From an uncultured Oscillospiraceae bacterium (lineage in GTDB: Bacteria; Bacillota; Clostridia; Oscillospirales; Ruminococcaceae): DNA of 19,017 nucleotides. The notes beneath the pieces were generated by a model. It saw only the letters and a list, made by a program, of their open reading frames with translations. It was not told the origin of the DNA and did not search any database. The stretch's first letter is position 1, and every line of letters starts with the position of its first letter. The stretch lies in assembly GCA_900552845.1 (NCBI GenBank), contig USBC01000016.1, positions 1 to 19,017 on the forward strand, given 5' to 3'. Positions 1 to 7,732 of this stretch are shown here, one piece after another. The position numbers and the translations under genes were made by a program.

Positions 1-1
1 A

Positions 2-433
2 AACGGAGACAAGAGTAATGTGGAGGCTGTATACAACCGTATTAGAGCGGATAAGTCCAGCACTGTAAACTTGGGTAAGGGTGAAGCTGGCTACTATATG
101 GAGTCACACTATCAAGCTTCTTATAGTAGTTGCCTTGGCACTATAACTGCATATACACAGTCTAAGGCAACAGCACAGTTAAGTAACGCCGGCACCAAGT
201 TTACAAAGGCGACTTTCACTGTTCCCAGCAAGAATTACCCGAACCAGAACCTTGATATGGTGTTCAGCTTTACCCAGAGCAGTCTTTCTAACCAGCAAAA
301 TGTGGGCGGCAAAAGCGGTGATAGTCGTAGAGTATTGGGTTCCACTACTGCAACTACCATTGTTTTGGAGTGCAACGGCGTAAGCTACACCGTTAAGCTG
401 GCGCACCAGCTGGATGTTTACAATCCGAACTGA
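2..433 (+). CDS. 3' end of a beta-rich, probably extracellular protein (5' truncated)
   Basis: I do not recognise this protein. The reading frame is open from base 2 and ends in TGA at 431-433. The GTG at 20 is an internal valine codon, because the same frame continues upstream to the window edge. About 143 residues are visible. They are rich in Ser, Thr, Asn, Gly and Gln, with alternating hydrophobic stretches such as TIVLECNGVSYTVKLAHQL near the end, which suggests an immunoglobulin-like or filament-type beta domain. There is no C-terminal LPXTG motif or membrane segment, so the protein is either secreted free or anchored by its unseen N-terminus. Base composition is visibly more AT-rich than in the genes that follow. 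It lies 24 bases upstream of the Lgt-like gene on the same strand, so it probably belongs to the same unit and may be another surface component. The call of an extracellular role is inference from composition and context. Confidence 0.6.
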   Translation, partial: NGDKSNVEAVYNRIRADKSSTVNLGKGEAGYYMESHYQASYSSCLGTITAYTQSKATAQLSNAGTKFTKATFTVPSKNYPNQNLDMVFSFTQSSLSNQQNVGGKSGDSRRVLGSTTATTIVLECNGVSYTVKLAHQLDVYNPN

Positions 434-457
434 TAATATCCTGCGGGAGAGAAGAAA

Positions 458-1138
458 ATGCCTACTGATTTTGTTATAAGTTTGGTGGGCGGCACCCGCG
501 CCATGGCCGCTGTTATGCTGCGGCCGCGCCGGTGGCAGGCAGGGCTTCCCATGTGGAAGACCCTGCTTTCCGCCGCGGTGCTTACCGTATTAGGTGTTTT
601 GGGTGCAAAGCTGATGTTTTTGATTGAGAGCGGTTTTTGGGCAGGCACTTCCTTTTACGGCGCCGTGTTCTTCCCACCGCTGTTCATGGTGTTGCTGGCA
701 CTGCTGCTGCGCGTGCCGCCGCTTACTCTGTTGGACTTATGCGCTCCGGCGGAGTGTGTCATGCTTGCGTTGCTCAAGGTGCTTTGCCTAAAAAATAGCT
801 GCTGCGGCGGACGCTTACTGTTTACTACTGCATCGGGTGGCGAGATTTACTTCCCCAGTCAAATCATTGAACTGCTCAATGCGTTGGTTCTTATGGTCAT
901 GCTGCTGTGGCTTATTCGCAAGGGGACATGGCAAGGACGCATTTATCCCATATATATGCTGCTCTACGGCATTACAAGGTTTATCCTTAATCTTCTGCGC
1001 GATACAAAGCCTTTCCTGCTGGGGCTTCCGGCAGGAAACTTCTGGTCGTTGGTCGCTATTGTAATTGCCCTTATCTGGCTCCGCCTCGCCCACCCTCAAA
1101 AAGGAGTTGCTGAAAGTGAAAAAGAAATTACGGTCTAA
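458..1138 (+). CDS. Lgt-like polytopic membrane protein, probably without transferase activity
   Basis: This 226-aa protein resembles prolipoprotein diacylglyceryl transferase (Lgt), which transfers diacylglycerol from phosphatidylglycerol to lipoprotein cysteines. Landmarks appear in Lgt order: SFYGAV (65-70) where Lgt has its H-G-G loop, KVLCLKNSCCGG (107-118) where clostridial Lgt relatives have a Cys-rich G-C-C-Y-G loop, FPSQIIELLN (132-141) for the Lgt 'hPxQLYE' segment, and YGITRFILNLLR (170-181) for the conserved 'YgxxRFxxExxR'. Several hydrophobic helices surround them. The loop histidine is Tyr67, the histidine before Pro is Phe132, and the Glu after RF is Asn178, so ordinary catalysis is doubtful. 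The N-terminal part is also shorter than in Lgt. The start ATG has a CGGGAGA ribosome site at 444-450. The gene's end overlaps the next gene by 23 bases, implying coupling. Family resemblance is fairly sure; a scaffolding or altered lipid-handling role is inference. Confidence 0.7.
   Translation: MPTDFVISLVGGTRAMAAVMLRPRRWQAGLPMWKTLLSAAVLTVLGVLGAKLMFLIESGFWAGTSFYGAVFFPPLFMVLLALLLRVPPLTLLDLCAPAECVMLALLKVLCLKNSCCGGRLLFTTASGGEIYFPSQIIELLNALVLMVMLLWLIRKGTWQGRIYPIYMLLYGITRFILNLLRDTKPFLLGLPAGNFWSLVAIVIALIWLRLAHPQKGVAESEKEITV
1101..1106 (+). promoter_or_regulatory. Ribosome binding site that sets the GTG start of the leucine-rich-repeat gene
   Basis: AAGGAG lies 9 bases before a GTG at 1116, inside the 3' end of the Lgt-like gene. 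It favours this GTG over the upstream in-frame ATG at 1065, which would put a long non-signal extension before the signal peptide. Confidence 0.75.
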
Positions 1139-2906
1139 CTTAATAGTGCTGCTTGCGGCAATTCTTGTTTTCATGCTCCCCGTCCCCGCCTTTGCCGCCG
1201 AAACTTCCGGCACCTGCGGTGATGACCTGCAGTGGCAGCTTGCCGATGGCGTTCTTACCGTCACCGGCAGCGGCGCCATGCGCGATTTCCCCGAAAGTGA
1301 AATGGCGCCGTGGTACCCCCTGCGGGAGCAGATCACCGAGGTGCGCCTCCCCGAGGGGCTGACCTCGGTGGGCAGTCTGGCGTTCTACGGCTGCACGGCG
1401 CTTACCGCCGTCACCCTGCCGCAGTCCGTCACCGCCATCGGCAGCTATGCCTTTGCGGAGTGCTCCTCCCTGCAGACCTTCCGCATGAATGAAAGCGTTA
1501 CCTCCATCGGAGAGTGCGCCTTCCGTGCCTGCGAAAAGCTCGCCGCCGTCACCCTGCCCGGCTCCCTCGAAAAGCTCGGCAGCATGGCGTTCTACCGCTG
1601 CGAGTCACTTACGGCAGTCACGGTGCCGGCGTCGGTCGGCAGCATGGGCGTATCGGTCTTTGCCTACTGCAAATCGCTGGTGCGCGCCACCCTGTCGGCA
1701 CGGCTGGCGGGCGTCCCTACATGGACATTCTACGGCTGCTCCGCCCTGACGGAGGTTACCCTCTCCTCCACCATGCAGTCGGCAGGGGAGTACGCCTTCC
1801 GTGGCTGCGACAGCATCGAGACCATCAGCACCGCCTCCGGTGATCCTACCGTGGCGGAGGAGCTGCTGGAAAGTATCCGCCGTGGGGATACCTCCTTCTC
1901 CGCCGATGGAGCTGTGACGGCAGAGCCGCCCAAGGGCAATACCACCACCGCCACCGAAAAAAACGGCGGTCAGACCACCGTCTCCGAAAAGGAAAACAGC
2001 ACCATCACCGTGAAAAGGGAACACGATGGCGAAAAGGAGACCACCCGCATCGACGCAACGCTGGATAATTCCAACGGCTGGTCGGATCTGAAGGATACCA
2101 TTGATGAGGTTCGCAGCGGAGGGGTTACCGGAACGCTGGATATTACGGTTCGCCCCGATAGCGGTGTTGTTTCCGGCAAGGATCTTTCCAAGGTAGGCGG
2201 CGAAGATGCCGTCATTACCATCTGTCCCGATGACGGCTCCCAGTGGAAGATAGATACAACAAAGACGCCGGAAAAGGACTATTCCGGCAAATACACGCTG
2301 GGCGCCACCGTCACCAAAACCGATCCCGATAAAACCGATATCGAAAGCGATAAGGTGTACAAGGTCGATTTTGCGGGGAATACCGATTTTGATATGACTG
2401 TCGGCATTAAAGTGGATCAGGAAAACGCCCGCCAGTACGCCACCATTTATCAGAAAAACCAGCCGCTGCAAACCGTTGTAGTCGATGATGAGGGCTATGC
2501 ATGGTTCCAGATGGGGAAAATCAGTAAAAAAACAGCGTACTATGTGGGGGTCAATGCGGCAGATGCCGATACCGCCAATGCCACCATTCCCGCCACCCTT
2601 ACCGATGCCTACGGCATCGACTACACCCTCACCGATTCTACCGGCAAGGGCTATCAGGTCACCGGCAGAAGCTCCCGCTGGGGCATTACCGGCGGACGGT
2701 TTGCTACTTATGTGGGCATTGCAGTGGCACTGGTCGTGCTCATCGTCGCCCTTATCATGATTACCCTCAACAAGCTGGCGAAGAACAAGGCAAAGTACGC
2801 CACCCCGCAAGGGGAGGACGACGCCATTGATGAGGACGCCCTCCGCCTGCAGGTCATGCAGGAAATGCTGGAGGAAACCCGTCAATCCAACAACAAAAAG
2901 GAATAA
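1116..2906 (+). CDS. BspA-type leucine-rich-repeat surface protein with C-terminal membrane anchor
   Basis: The 596-aa product starts at GTG 1116. It opens with a classical signal peptide (basic KKK, hydrophobic 9-22, likely cut after A25-F-A27). Residues about 84-235 form six or so LRR_5 (BspA-like) repeats of about 23 residues, recognisable by recurring AFYGC/AFAEC/AFRAC turns followed by L-x-x-V-T-L-P. A charged Thr/Glu/Lys-rich linker (about 265-310) leads to a beta-rich region (about 310-525). One membrane helix follows at about 532-551 (YVGIAVALVVLIVALIMITL), then a 45-residue cytoplasmic tail, acidic and probably helical. BspA-like repeats usually mediate adhesion or protein-protein contact outside the cell. 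With a membrane anchor and a position just before the SipW clients, this protein could hold or organise the filament at the membrane. Its leader is of ordinary signal peptidase I type, unlike those of the genes downstream. Domain calls are good; the anchor role is inference. Confidence 0.85.
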   Translation: MKKKLRSNLIVLLAAILVFMLPVPAFAAETSGTCGDDLQWQLADGVLTVTGSGAMRDFPESEMAPWYPLREQITEVRLPEGLTSVGSLAFYGCTALTAVTLPQSVTAIGSYAFAECSSLQTFRMNESVTSIGECAFRACEKLAAVTLPGSLEKLGSMAFYRCESLTAVTVPASVGSMGVSVFAYCKSLVRATLSARLAGVPTWTFYGCSALTEVTLSSTMQSAGEYAFRGCDSIETISTASGDPTVAEELLESIRRGDTSFSADGAVTAEPPKGNTTTATEKNGGQTTVSEKENSTITVKREHDGEKETTRIDATLDNSNGWSDLKDTIDEVRSGGVTGTLDITVRPDSGVVSGKDLSKVGGEDAVITICPDDGSQWKIDTTKTPEKDYSGKYTLGATVTKTDPDKTDIESDKVYKVDFAGNTDFDMTVGIKVDQENARQYATIYQKNQPLQTVVVDDEGYAWFQMGKISKKTAYYVGVNAADADTANATIPATLTDAYGIDYTLTDSTGKGYQVTGRSSRWGITGGRFATYVGIAVALVVLIVALIMITLNKLAKNKAKYATPQGEDDAIDEDALRLQVMQEMLEETRQSNNKKE

Positions 2907-2948
2907 TTCTGTCGAATAATACAATTAGGAGAGGAGGCGAACGGCAGC

Positions 2949-4346
2949 GTGAAGAAAAATCATATCCTTAAGCTCACGGCTTTGGCTTTGATGGTCATAA
3001 TGTCCCTTACCGTTGCCGTCACCTCCACCTATGCGTGGCTCACCATGTCCTCCAGCCCCGTGCTGGAGGGGCTGCGGGTCACCGTCGGCGGAGATAACAC
3101 CATCAAGGTCGCTGCGGATATTTCCGCCAAAACCGAGGACGGCACCACCGTCCACTATCCCGCCGCTTTCACCGAGCATCTCAACCTTTCTCTATACAGT
3201 CAGTACGAATATCTCGGCAAGCTGGCGGGGCTGTCTCCCGTCTCCACCGCCGATGGCGTCAACTGGTTTTTGCCCACCTACTACAAGTCAAGTGATTTAG
3301 AGGTGCAGAACGGCAACGCAGCAGCGGGGACGATCCGCCCCGTGCAGGCTTTCACCCGCGAGTTCGACCTTGCCAGCGCCAATCAGACCGGCCCCCTTAC
3401 TGACAGCCGGGCAGGTCACTACGCCTACTTTGATTTGTGGGTCATGTCTCCCTCCGGCGATTGCGACCTCCGAGTCGCCACCGGCACCGACCCCGATGAT
3501 GACTCCGGCAGCTACGTTATTGCCCTGCCCGATCTTTCCAAGGGCGCAGACGGCAGCTTTGCCCTCAATGAAAACGCCTCGTCGGTCGCAGCATCGGCAC
3601 GGGTCGGCTTTCTTGTTAATACCACGCCGCTTTCCGGTAAAAGCGGCACCACGGCGCTGCTGTCGGCTATCTCAGAGAATAGCAATACCGGCGGCTCCTA
3701 TAACAGTCTGCGCGGTGTTTACGCCGAAAAGGGCAGCAGCACCCAGAATTTCCATGGCAGCGAGAGCTTCGTGATCTACGAGCCGAATGCCGACTGCCAC
3801 CCCGGCTCCGCCTCAGACGGCGGCTACATTGCTACCTACCCCGTCGGAGCCGATGAAAACGGCAAGGGGAAGGAGCAGTCGGTTTTCACTAACCTCACTG
3901 TCCAAAAACAAAGCACATGGAAAACCGACGGCAACGGAAAGTCCCTGCTGGCAGGTCAGCTGGAAGCCGCTCTGTTCCAGTTTAAGACCCAACTGGGTGA
4001 AGAGAAAATGAACGCCCTTACGGCAGAGCAGGCAGCGGAGCTTTTCTACGCAAAATATCTCCAAGGTCAGTATTCTTTCTTGGTGCAAAAGGGCCATTTT
4101 TTCCCGAACAGTGTTGCCCTTTCCACGGGGATAGATCCCAACACCCGTTCCATTGCCGGTGCGGAGCTGGGTACATACAAGACGGCAGGCGCTACCGAGG
4201 ACGCCGTTATTGTCCGGCTGGAGCGCAATGTCCCGCAGCGGATCAGAGTTTTCATCTGGCTGGAGGGTCAGGACGCCGATTGCACCGGTGCGGCGGAAAA
4301 TCTCCGCTTTGCAGTCAATCTCCAACTCGCAGGAGCGAACAGTTAA
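2949..4346 (+). CDS. Secreted protein with SipW-type signal peptide (TasA-like locus component)
   Basis: The 465-aa product starts at GTG 2949, behind AGGAGG at 2932-2937. The N-terminus has the SipW-dependent pattern: a short basic start (KKNH), hydrophobic core 9-26, then TSTYAWLT (26-33), equivalent to the 'tyAwft' box of TasA/camelysin relatives, with likely cleavage after Ala29. The rest is Ser/Gly/Asp/Thr-rich and appears beta-structured, for example DLRVATGTDPDDDSGSY. It closes with a repeat-free beta segment, RIRVFIWLEGQDADC near 430-444, a sequence type often seen at the end of SipW-dependent proteins. There is no C-terminal membrane helix or LPXTG. The peptidase gene begins 3 bases after its stop. 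By analogy with sipW-tasA this is a likely substrate of that peptidase and may be a filament subunit or cap. Its exact role is unknown. The leader call is the firm part. Confidence 0.75.
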   Translation: MKKNHILKLTALALMVIMSLTVAVTSTYAWLTMSSSPVLEGLRVTVGGDNTIKVAADISAKTEDGTTVHYPAAFTEHLNLSLYSQYEYLGKLAGLSPVSTADGVNWFLPTYYKSSDLEVQNGNAAAGTIRPVQAFTREFDLASANQTGPLTDSRAGHYAYFDLWVMSPSGDCDLRVATGTDPDDDSGSYVIALPDLSKGADGSFALNENASSVAASARVGFLVNTTPLSGKSGTTALLSAISENSNTGGSYNSLRGVYAEKGSSTQNFHGSESFVIYEPNADCHPGSASDGGYIATYPVGADENGKGKEQSVFTNLTVQKQSTWKTDGNGKSLLAGQLEAALFQFKTQLGEEKMNALTAEQAAELFYAKYLQGQYSFLVQKGHFFPNSVALSTGIDPNTRSIAGAELGTYKTAGATEDAVIVRLERNVPQRIRVFIWLEGQDADCTGAAENLRFAVNLQLAGANS

Positions 4347-4349
4347 TAC

Positions 4350-5096
4350 ATGGAAGAAAACAATCTGGAAATCAAAACGGAAGAGCAGAGTGCAGATGCC
4401 CCCGCAGTGGGCAAAAAGCAGAAAATCGTCAGCCGCGTGGTGGCGGTGCTGCTGGCAGCAGCGCTCATCTTCTGTATCTATACAGTTACGCAGGTGCTGT
4501 CCAAGGGTTATGTCACCGTGGGCGGGTACAGCATGTTCAGGGTCATGACCGGCAGCATGGAGCCGACTCTGCAGGTCAATTCCCTGCTGCTTTCACGGCA
4601 GACCCCCATCGGAGAGATCGAGGTAGGAGATATCGTCTGCTACCGCTCCCGCAATTCACAGACCCGCGATTGGGCTATTACACATCGTGTGGTCGCCATT
4701 CGGCAAAGTGCCGATGGCAGCCCGCTTTTGGAGACCCGGGGCGATAATAACCCCGTTTCCGATACGCAGTATGTCACAGCAGCAAACCTCATCGGTAAGG
4801 TGGTGTGGCACAGCAGAGAAGGGAGTTCATTTGCCGTGTTTATTTCGTGGCTTACCGGCAAGATCGGCTTTTTGGCTTGCATCGTCCTGCCCGTTCTGCT
4901 TATCTGCGGCATTGTGCTGCGGGATAGCGTAAAGGGGATTCGGACAGAGCTTGCCAAGGCGCTGGCGGAGCTGGAGGAGGAACAGGCAGCGGAGCCGGCT
5001 GCCCAAACCCTGCTTACAGAAGATGAGATCAAAGAGATCACCGAAAAGGTGAAAGCGGAACTAATGGAGGAATTAAAGCAGAATGCCGGTGTTTAA
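4350..5096 (+). CDS. sipW: SipW-type (ER-type) signal peptidase I
   Basis: This 248-aa membrane peptidase removes leader peptides from exported proteins. The catalytic serine is Ser69 in the box MTGSMEP (66-72). Where bacterial Lep enzymes have lysine, this one has THRVVAI with His112, and a conserved acidic position follows at R-G-D132-N-N. That Ser-His-Asp layout marks the archaeal/ER-type clade to which Bacillus SipW belongs. A membrane helix at about 28-50 precedes the catalytic domain and a second at about 171-190 follows it. Beyond that is an acidic, probably coiled-coil tail (191-248; ELAKALAELEEEQAAE) predicted to be cytoplasmic, an extension not seen in a minimal SipW. The gene begins 3 bases after the previous stop, with AGGAG at 4331-4335, and its end overlaps the next gene by 14 bases. 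Surrounding genes carry matching leaders, so it is almost certainly their dedicated peptidase. Class call is strong; use of the symbol is by homology. Confidence 0.9.
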   Translation: MEENNLEIKTEEQSADAPAVGKKQKIVSRVVAVLLAAALIFCIYTVTQVLSKGYVTVGGYSMFRVMTGSMEPTLQVNSLLLSRQTPIGEIEVGDIVCYRSRNSQTRDWAITHRVVAIRQSADGSPLLETRGDNNPVSDTQYVTAANLIGKVVWHSREGSSFAVFISWLTGKIGFLACIVLPVLLICGIVLRDSVKGIRTELAKALAELEEEQAAEPAAQTLLTEDEIKEITEKVKAELMEELKQNAGV

Positions 5097-7074
5097 GCGG
5101 GATCGTGAGGAACAACAGCAGAATAGCAGGGAGCGCGTCGTCTCCGAAGCCAAAAAGCGGATCTACAAGCAGGCAGGGCTGGCGCTTACAGCGATACTGG
5201 TTACGGTAGCGCTGTTATTTGCCATGTCTACGGCTTGGTACAGCAATGTGCTGGAAGCCGGATCTCTTACCTTTCAGGCAGAAAAGTGGGAGCTGAATGC
5301 AGATCATGTTTCCTCCAACGGCAATGTTGTTGCCCAGCCGGGCGCACGCGGTATCCTGCCGGTCTCCTATAAGAATACCAGCGACAGCATTGTAAATGCT
5401 TATGTCAACGTGTCCAAGGAACAGATGGACGTACCGCTTCAAAAGCGCATTTACTTCTACACCGAGACCCCCTATACGGTCGGCTCCGGCGAAAACGCCG
5501 AGACCGTTGCCCGCCGTTATCTCACCAACGGCACGGCAGCGCCCTATACCGTCCTCAGCATGGGGCAGCTTACCATGTCCGATGACTTTTGCACCGTCGA
5601 TACCCCCATCTGCTGGGAATGGGTCTACGACCTTTTAGGATATTATGTCCGGCTGGAGCCTACCAATGATGGCAGCGTAATCGAAAAAGAATACCTCCGC
5701 CCCATCGTCTACGATTACGATAAAGCCACCTTTGATGAGAATGGCAACCTTGCAACCGTTGATGGAAAGCATATGGATCATTTTCTGCAAGACATTACAG
5801 CGGAAGATGGCTACCTCAATAAATTTGTCGAAAGCAACATCACTACAGATTCCAAGACAGGTACCAAATACTATACTGTAGATAACGATAATCAAAATAC
5901 CCTCGGTTACTACACCGCCATTCGCCTGCTCACCAAACAGGAAATAGCGGAAGCCAATCTGTGGGACACCGAACATGCAGGTGCGTCCTTCAATAATGTT
6001 AAAATCACCATCACCGGCGAGACCGCTAATGTCGATATGATCAATGTCGGTACCACGGAGGATCTGACCAAAGCCCTCAAGTCGGAAAACGGCGGCTATA
6101 TCCGTCTTTCCGGCAATCTGGAGCTGACCGAAAACATCACCGTTTCCGCCAAGGAGCCGGTCATTCTGGATTTGAACGGTGCGACATTGACCGGCAGTGC
6201 CACCGGCGGCGACCTGTTCACCGTCGGCAAGGGCAGGGAGCTTACCGTGATCAACGGCACCATCAAAAACAGCGCCGGCAACAAGACGCTGTTCGGCATC
6301 AATAACGGAAAGCTCACCGTCAGCAATGTCACCGCCACCGCCGAGGGCGAAAGCCAGTGGGGCATCTACATTCAGGATAACAACAGGACCACGGCGCAGG
6401 ACGGCGATTCCATCGTTTACATCACCCATTCCACCATTTCCACGGGGCTGCCCACCGTTATGGTCGTCGGCAACAATACTACCACCGCCCAAAAGACCCG
6501 CTGTGTTATCGAAAACAGCACCCTTACAAGCGATTATGTTGCAGTCTACGGCAATGGGCAGACCGTCAGCGGCGGTACCGCCATCGAAATCAAGGATAGC
6601 ATCATTACCGGCAAATATGCTGCGGTTTCTCACCCGCAGGATAACAGCACCCTCCACGCCGAAAATTCCACCTTTACCGGCAATACCGGCATCGCCGTCA
6701 AGGGCGGAACGGTTTATCTGGATAACTGTGTTGTTACCGGCAGTGCGACTGAGACATTGGCAGGGGCATTCAATAATAACGGCTTTACCGATACGGGCGC
6801 CGCGGTCTATCTGGAAGCGGGTTACGAGCGCGATAATATTGCCGTCTATATCACCGGCGAAAACAGCAGGATTACCGCCAAGAAGCAGCAAGCGCTCCTG
6901 CTGTACCATGACGAAAAGGATACCAAGACCCGCAAGGCGCGCATCGCCGTCAGCGGCGGCACCTACAGCAGCAATGTAACGGACTATCTTGCCAATCTGT
7001 TATTCCAGTGTAAGGTAGACGATAATAGCGGCACCTACACCGTTACCAGAAAAGAAGCCCAAAGCGGCAGCTAA
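5083..7074 (+). CDS. Large secreted protein with SipW-type leader and parallel beta-helix
   Basis: The 663-aa product starts at ATG 5083, within the end of the peptidase gene, with GGAGG at 5066-5070. A charged N-terminus of about 28 residues (DREEQQQ) precedes a hydrophobic segment (31-48) ending in MSTAWYSN (48-55), the SipW-type cleavage region. Residues about 56-310 include a camelysin/TasA-like beta domain start (GSLTFQAEKWELNAD; GILPVSYKNTSDSIVNAYV). From about 325 to 645 the sequence shows short repeats typical of right-handed parallel beta-helices of the pectate-lyase fold, such as VILDLNGATLTG, LTVINGTIKNS, LTVSNVTATAEG, CVIENSTLTS, IEIKDSIITG and VYLDNCVVTG. I see no catalytic signature of a polysaccharide lyase. 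No membrane anchor or sortase motif is present. It may be an adhesive tip or matrix component attached through its TasA-like part. Fold call is good; function is inference. Confidence 0.8.
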   Translation: MPVFKRDREEQQQNSRERVVSEAKKRIYKQAGLALTAILVTVALLFAMSTAWYSNVLEAGSLTFQAEKWELNADHVSSNGNVVAQPGARGILPVSYKNTSDSIVNAYVNVSKEQMDVPLQKRIYFYTETPYTVGSGENAETVARRYLTNGTAAPYTVLSMGQLTMSDDFCTVDTPICWEWVYDLLGYYVRLEPTNDGSVIEKEYLRPIVYDYDKATFDENGNLATVDGKHMDHFLQDITAEDGYLNKFVESNITTDSKTGTKYYTVDNDNQNTLGYYTAIRLLTKQEIAEANLWDTEHAGASFNNVKITITGETANVDMINVGTTEDLTKALKSENGGYIRLSGNLELTENITVSAKEPVILDLNGATLTGSATGGDLFTVGKGRELTVINGTIKNSAGNKTLFGINNGKLTVSNVTATAEGESQWGIYIQDNNRTTAQDGDSIVYITHSTISTGLPTVMVVGNNTTTAQKTRCVIENSTLTSDYVAVYGNGQTVSGGTAIEIKDSIITGKYAAVSHPQDNSTLHAENSTFTGNTGIAVKGGTVYLDNCVVTGSATETLAGAFNNNGFTDTGAAVYLEAGYERDNIAVYITGENSRITAKKQQALLLYHDEKDTKTRKARIAVSGGTYSSNVTDYLANLLFQCKVDDNSGTYTVTRKEAQSGS

Positions 7075-7092
7075 ACAGGAGAGAAAACACAG

Positions 7093-7698
7093 ATGGAAAA
7101 GAAAATGCACATCAGCCTGTGGGCTTTGATATCCGGCTTGCTCCTTACCATTACCCTGCTGGCGGGCGTCGGCGTCACCATGGGACGCTACACTTCTACG
7201 GCAGGAACGGCGGCAACCTTTCAGGCACGTAAAATGAGTCACCTTTATCTTTCCGCCGCCACCGACGAAGCGCAGAACCTGCCTGCCAACCTTTTGGGCG
7301 ACTGGGAAACGAATAAAGAATATTCCCAGCTCCGTTTTATCGTCAGCAATACCGACAGTCAGAAAGTCAATGCGGAAACCGTCGATTATGTTCTGAGAGT
7401 ATTGGTCAGCCGCGGCAGCGAAAAGCCCAACGGCGTTACCATCTCCAGCGGCGATGAGATCTACGGCGGCACGCCGGAAGCAATCGCCGAAGGCACCGAG
7501 CTGTGGAACCAGATGGGCGCCGGCTGGGTCTACACCTTCCACCCCGCACAGGAAAATAAGGAAGACCCCCTCGGCGAGGAGATCATCTGGAGCATGGAGG
7601 GCGTAGAAAGCAAAACGCAGGAATTTACTCTTATCGTTACCGGCGAAAGCGTCCTCAGCACGGTGGAGCTTCAGCTTGTTCCGGTCATCAGTCAGTAA
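7093..7698 (+). CDS. Small secreted protein, TasA/camelysin-like
   Basis: The 201-aa product starts at ATG 7093 behind AGGAGAG at 7078-7084, 18 bases after the beta-helix gene. The N-terminus has a hydrophobic core (8-29) followed by MGRYTSTAGTAATFQARKM (30-48). This resembles the region after the SipW cleavage site in TasA-like proteins, where a short polar stretch leads into 'FxaGtl'-like residues. The mature part is small, beta-rich and ends in STVELQLVPVISQ without an anchor. Length and layout suit a filament subunit, and of all genes here it is closest in size to TasA (about 260 aa). I cannot assign a named family from sequence alone. The cleavage site is less clear than in the neighbours, and a retained N-terminal membrane anchor is possible. 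It lies 34 bases before the last gene of the unit. Confidence 0.7.
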   Translation: MEKKMHISLWALISGLLLTITLLAGVGVTMGRYTSTAGTAATFQARKMSHLYLSAATDEAQNLPANLLGDWETNKEYSQLRFIVSNTDSQKVNAETVDYVLRVLVSRGSEKPNGVTISSGDEIYGGTPEAIAEGTELWNQMGAGWVYTFHPAQENKEDPLGEEIIWSMEGVESKTQEFTLIVTGESVLSTVELQLVPVISQ

Positions 7699-7716
7699 CA
7701 CAGGCAAACCAAGGCA

Positions 7717-7725
7717 AAAGGAGGT
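7717..7725 (+). promoter_or_regulatory. Ribosome binding site that sets the start at 7733
   Basis: The nearly perfect AAAGGAGGT lies 7 bases before ATG 7733. It rules out the in-frame start at 7676, which lies inside the preceding gene and would add 19 unrelated residues before the signal peptide. Confidence 0.8.
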
Positions 7726-7732
7726 ACGCCCC

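Noticed and set aside
1605..2924. A 439-codon minus-strand open frame opposite the LRR gene
   Set aside because: The + frame has signal peptide, LRR repeats and membrane helix; the minus frame is Gly/Ile-rich without features.
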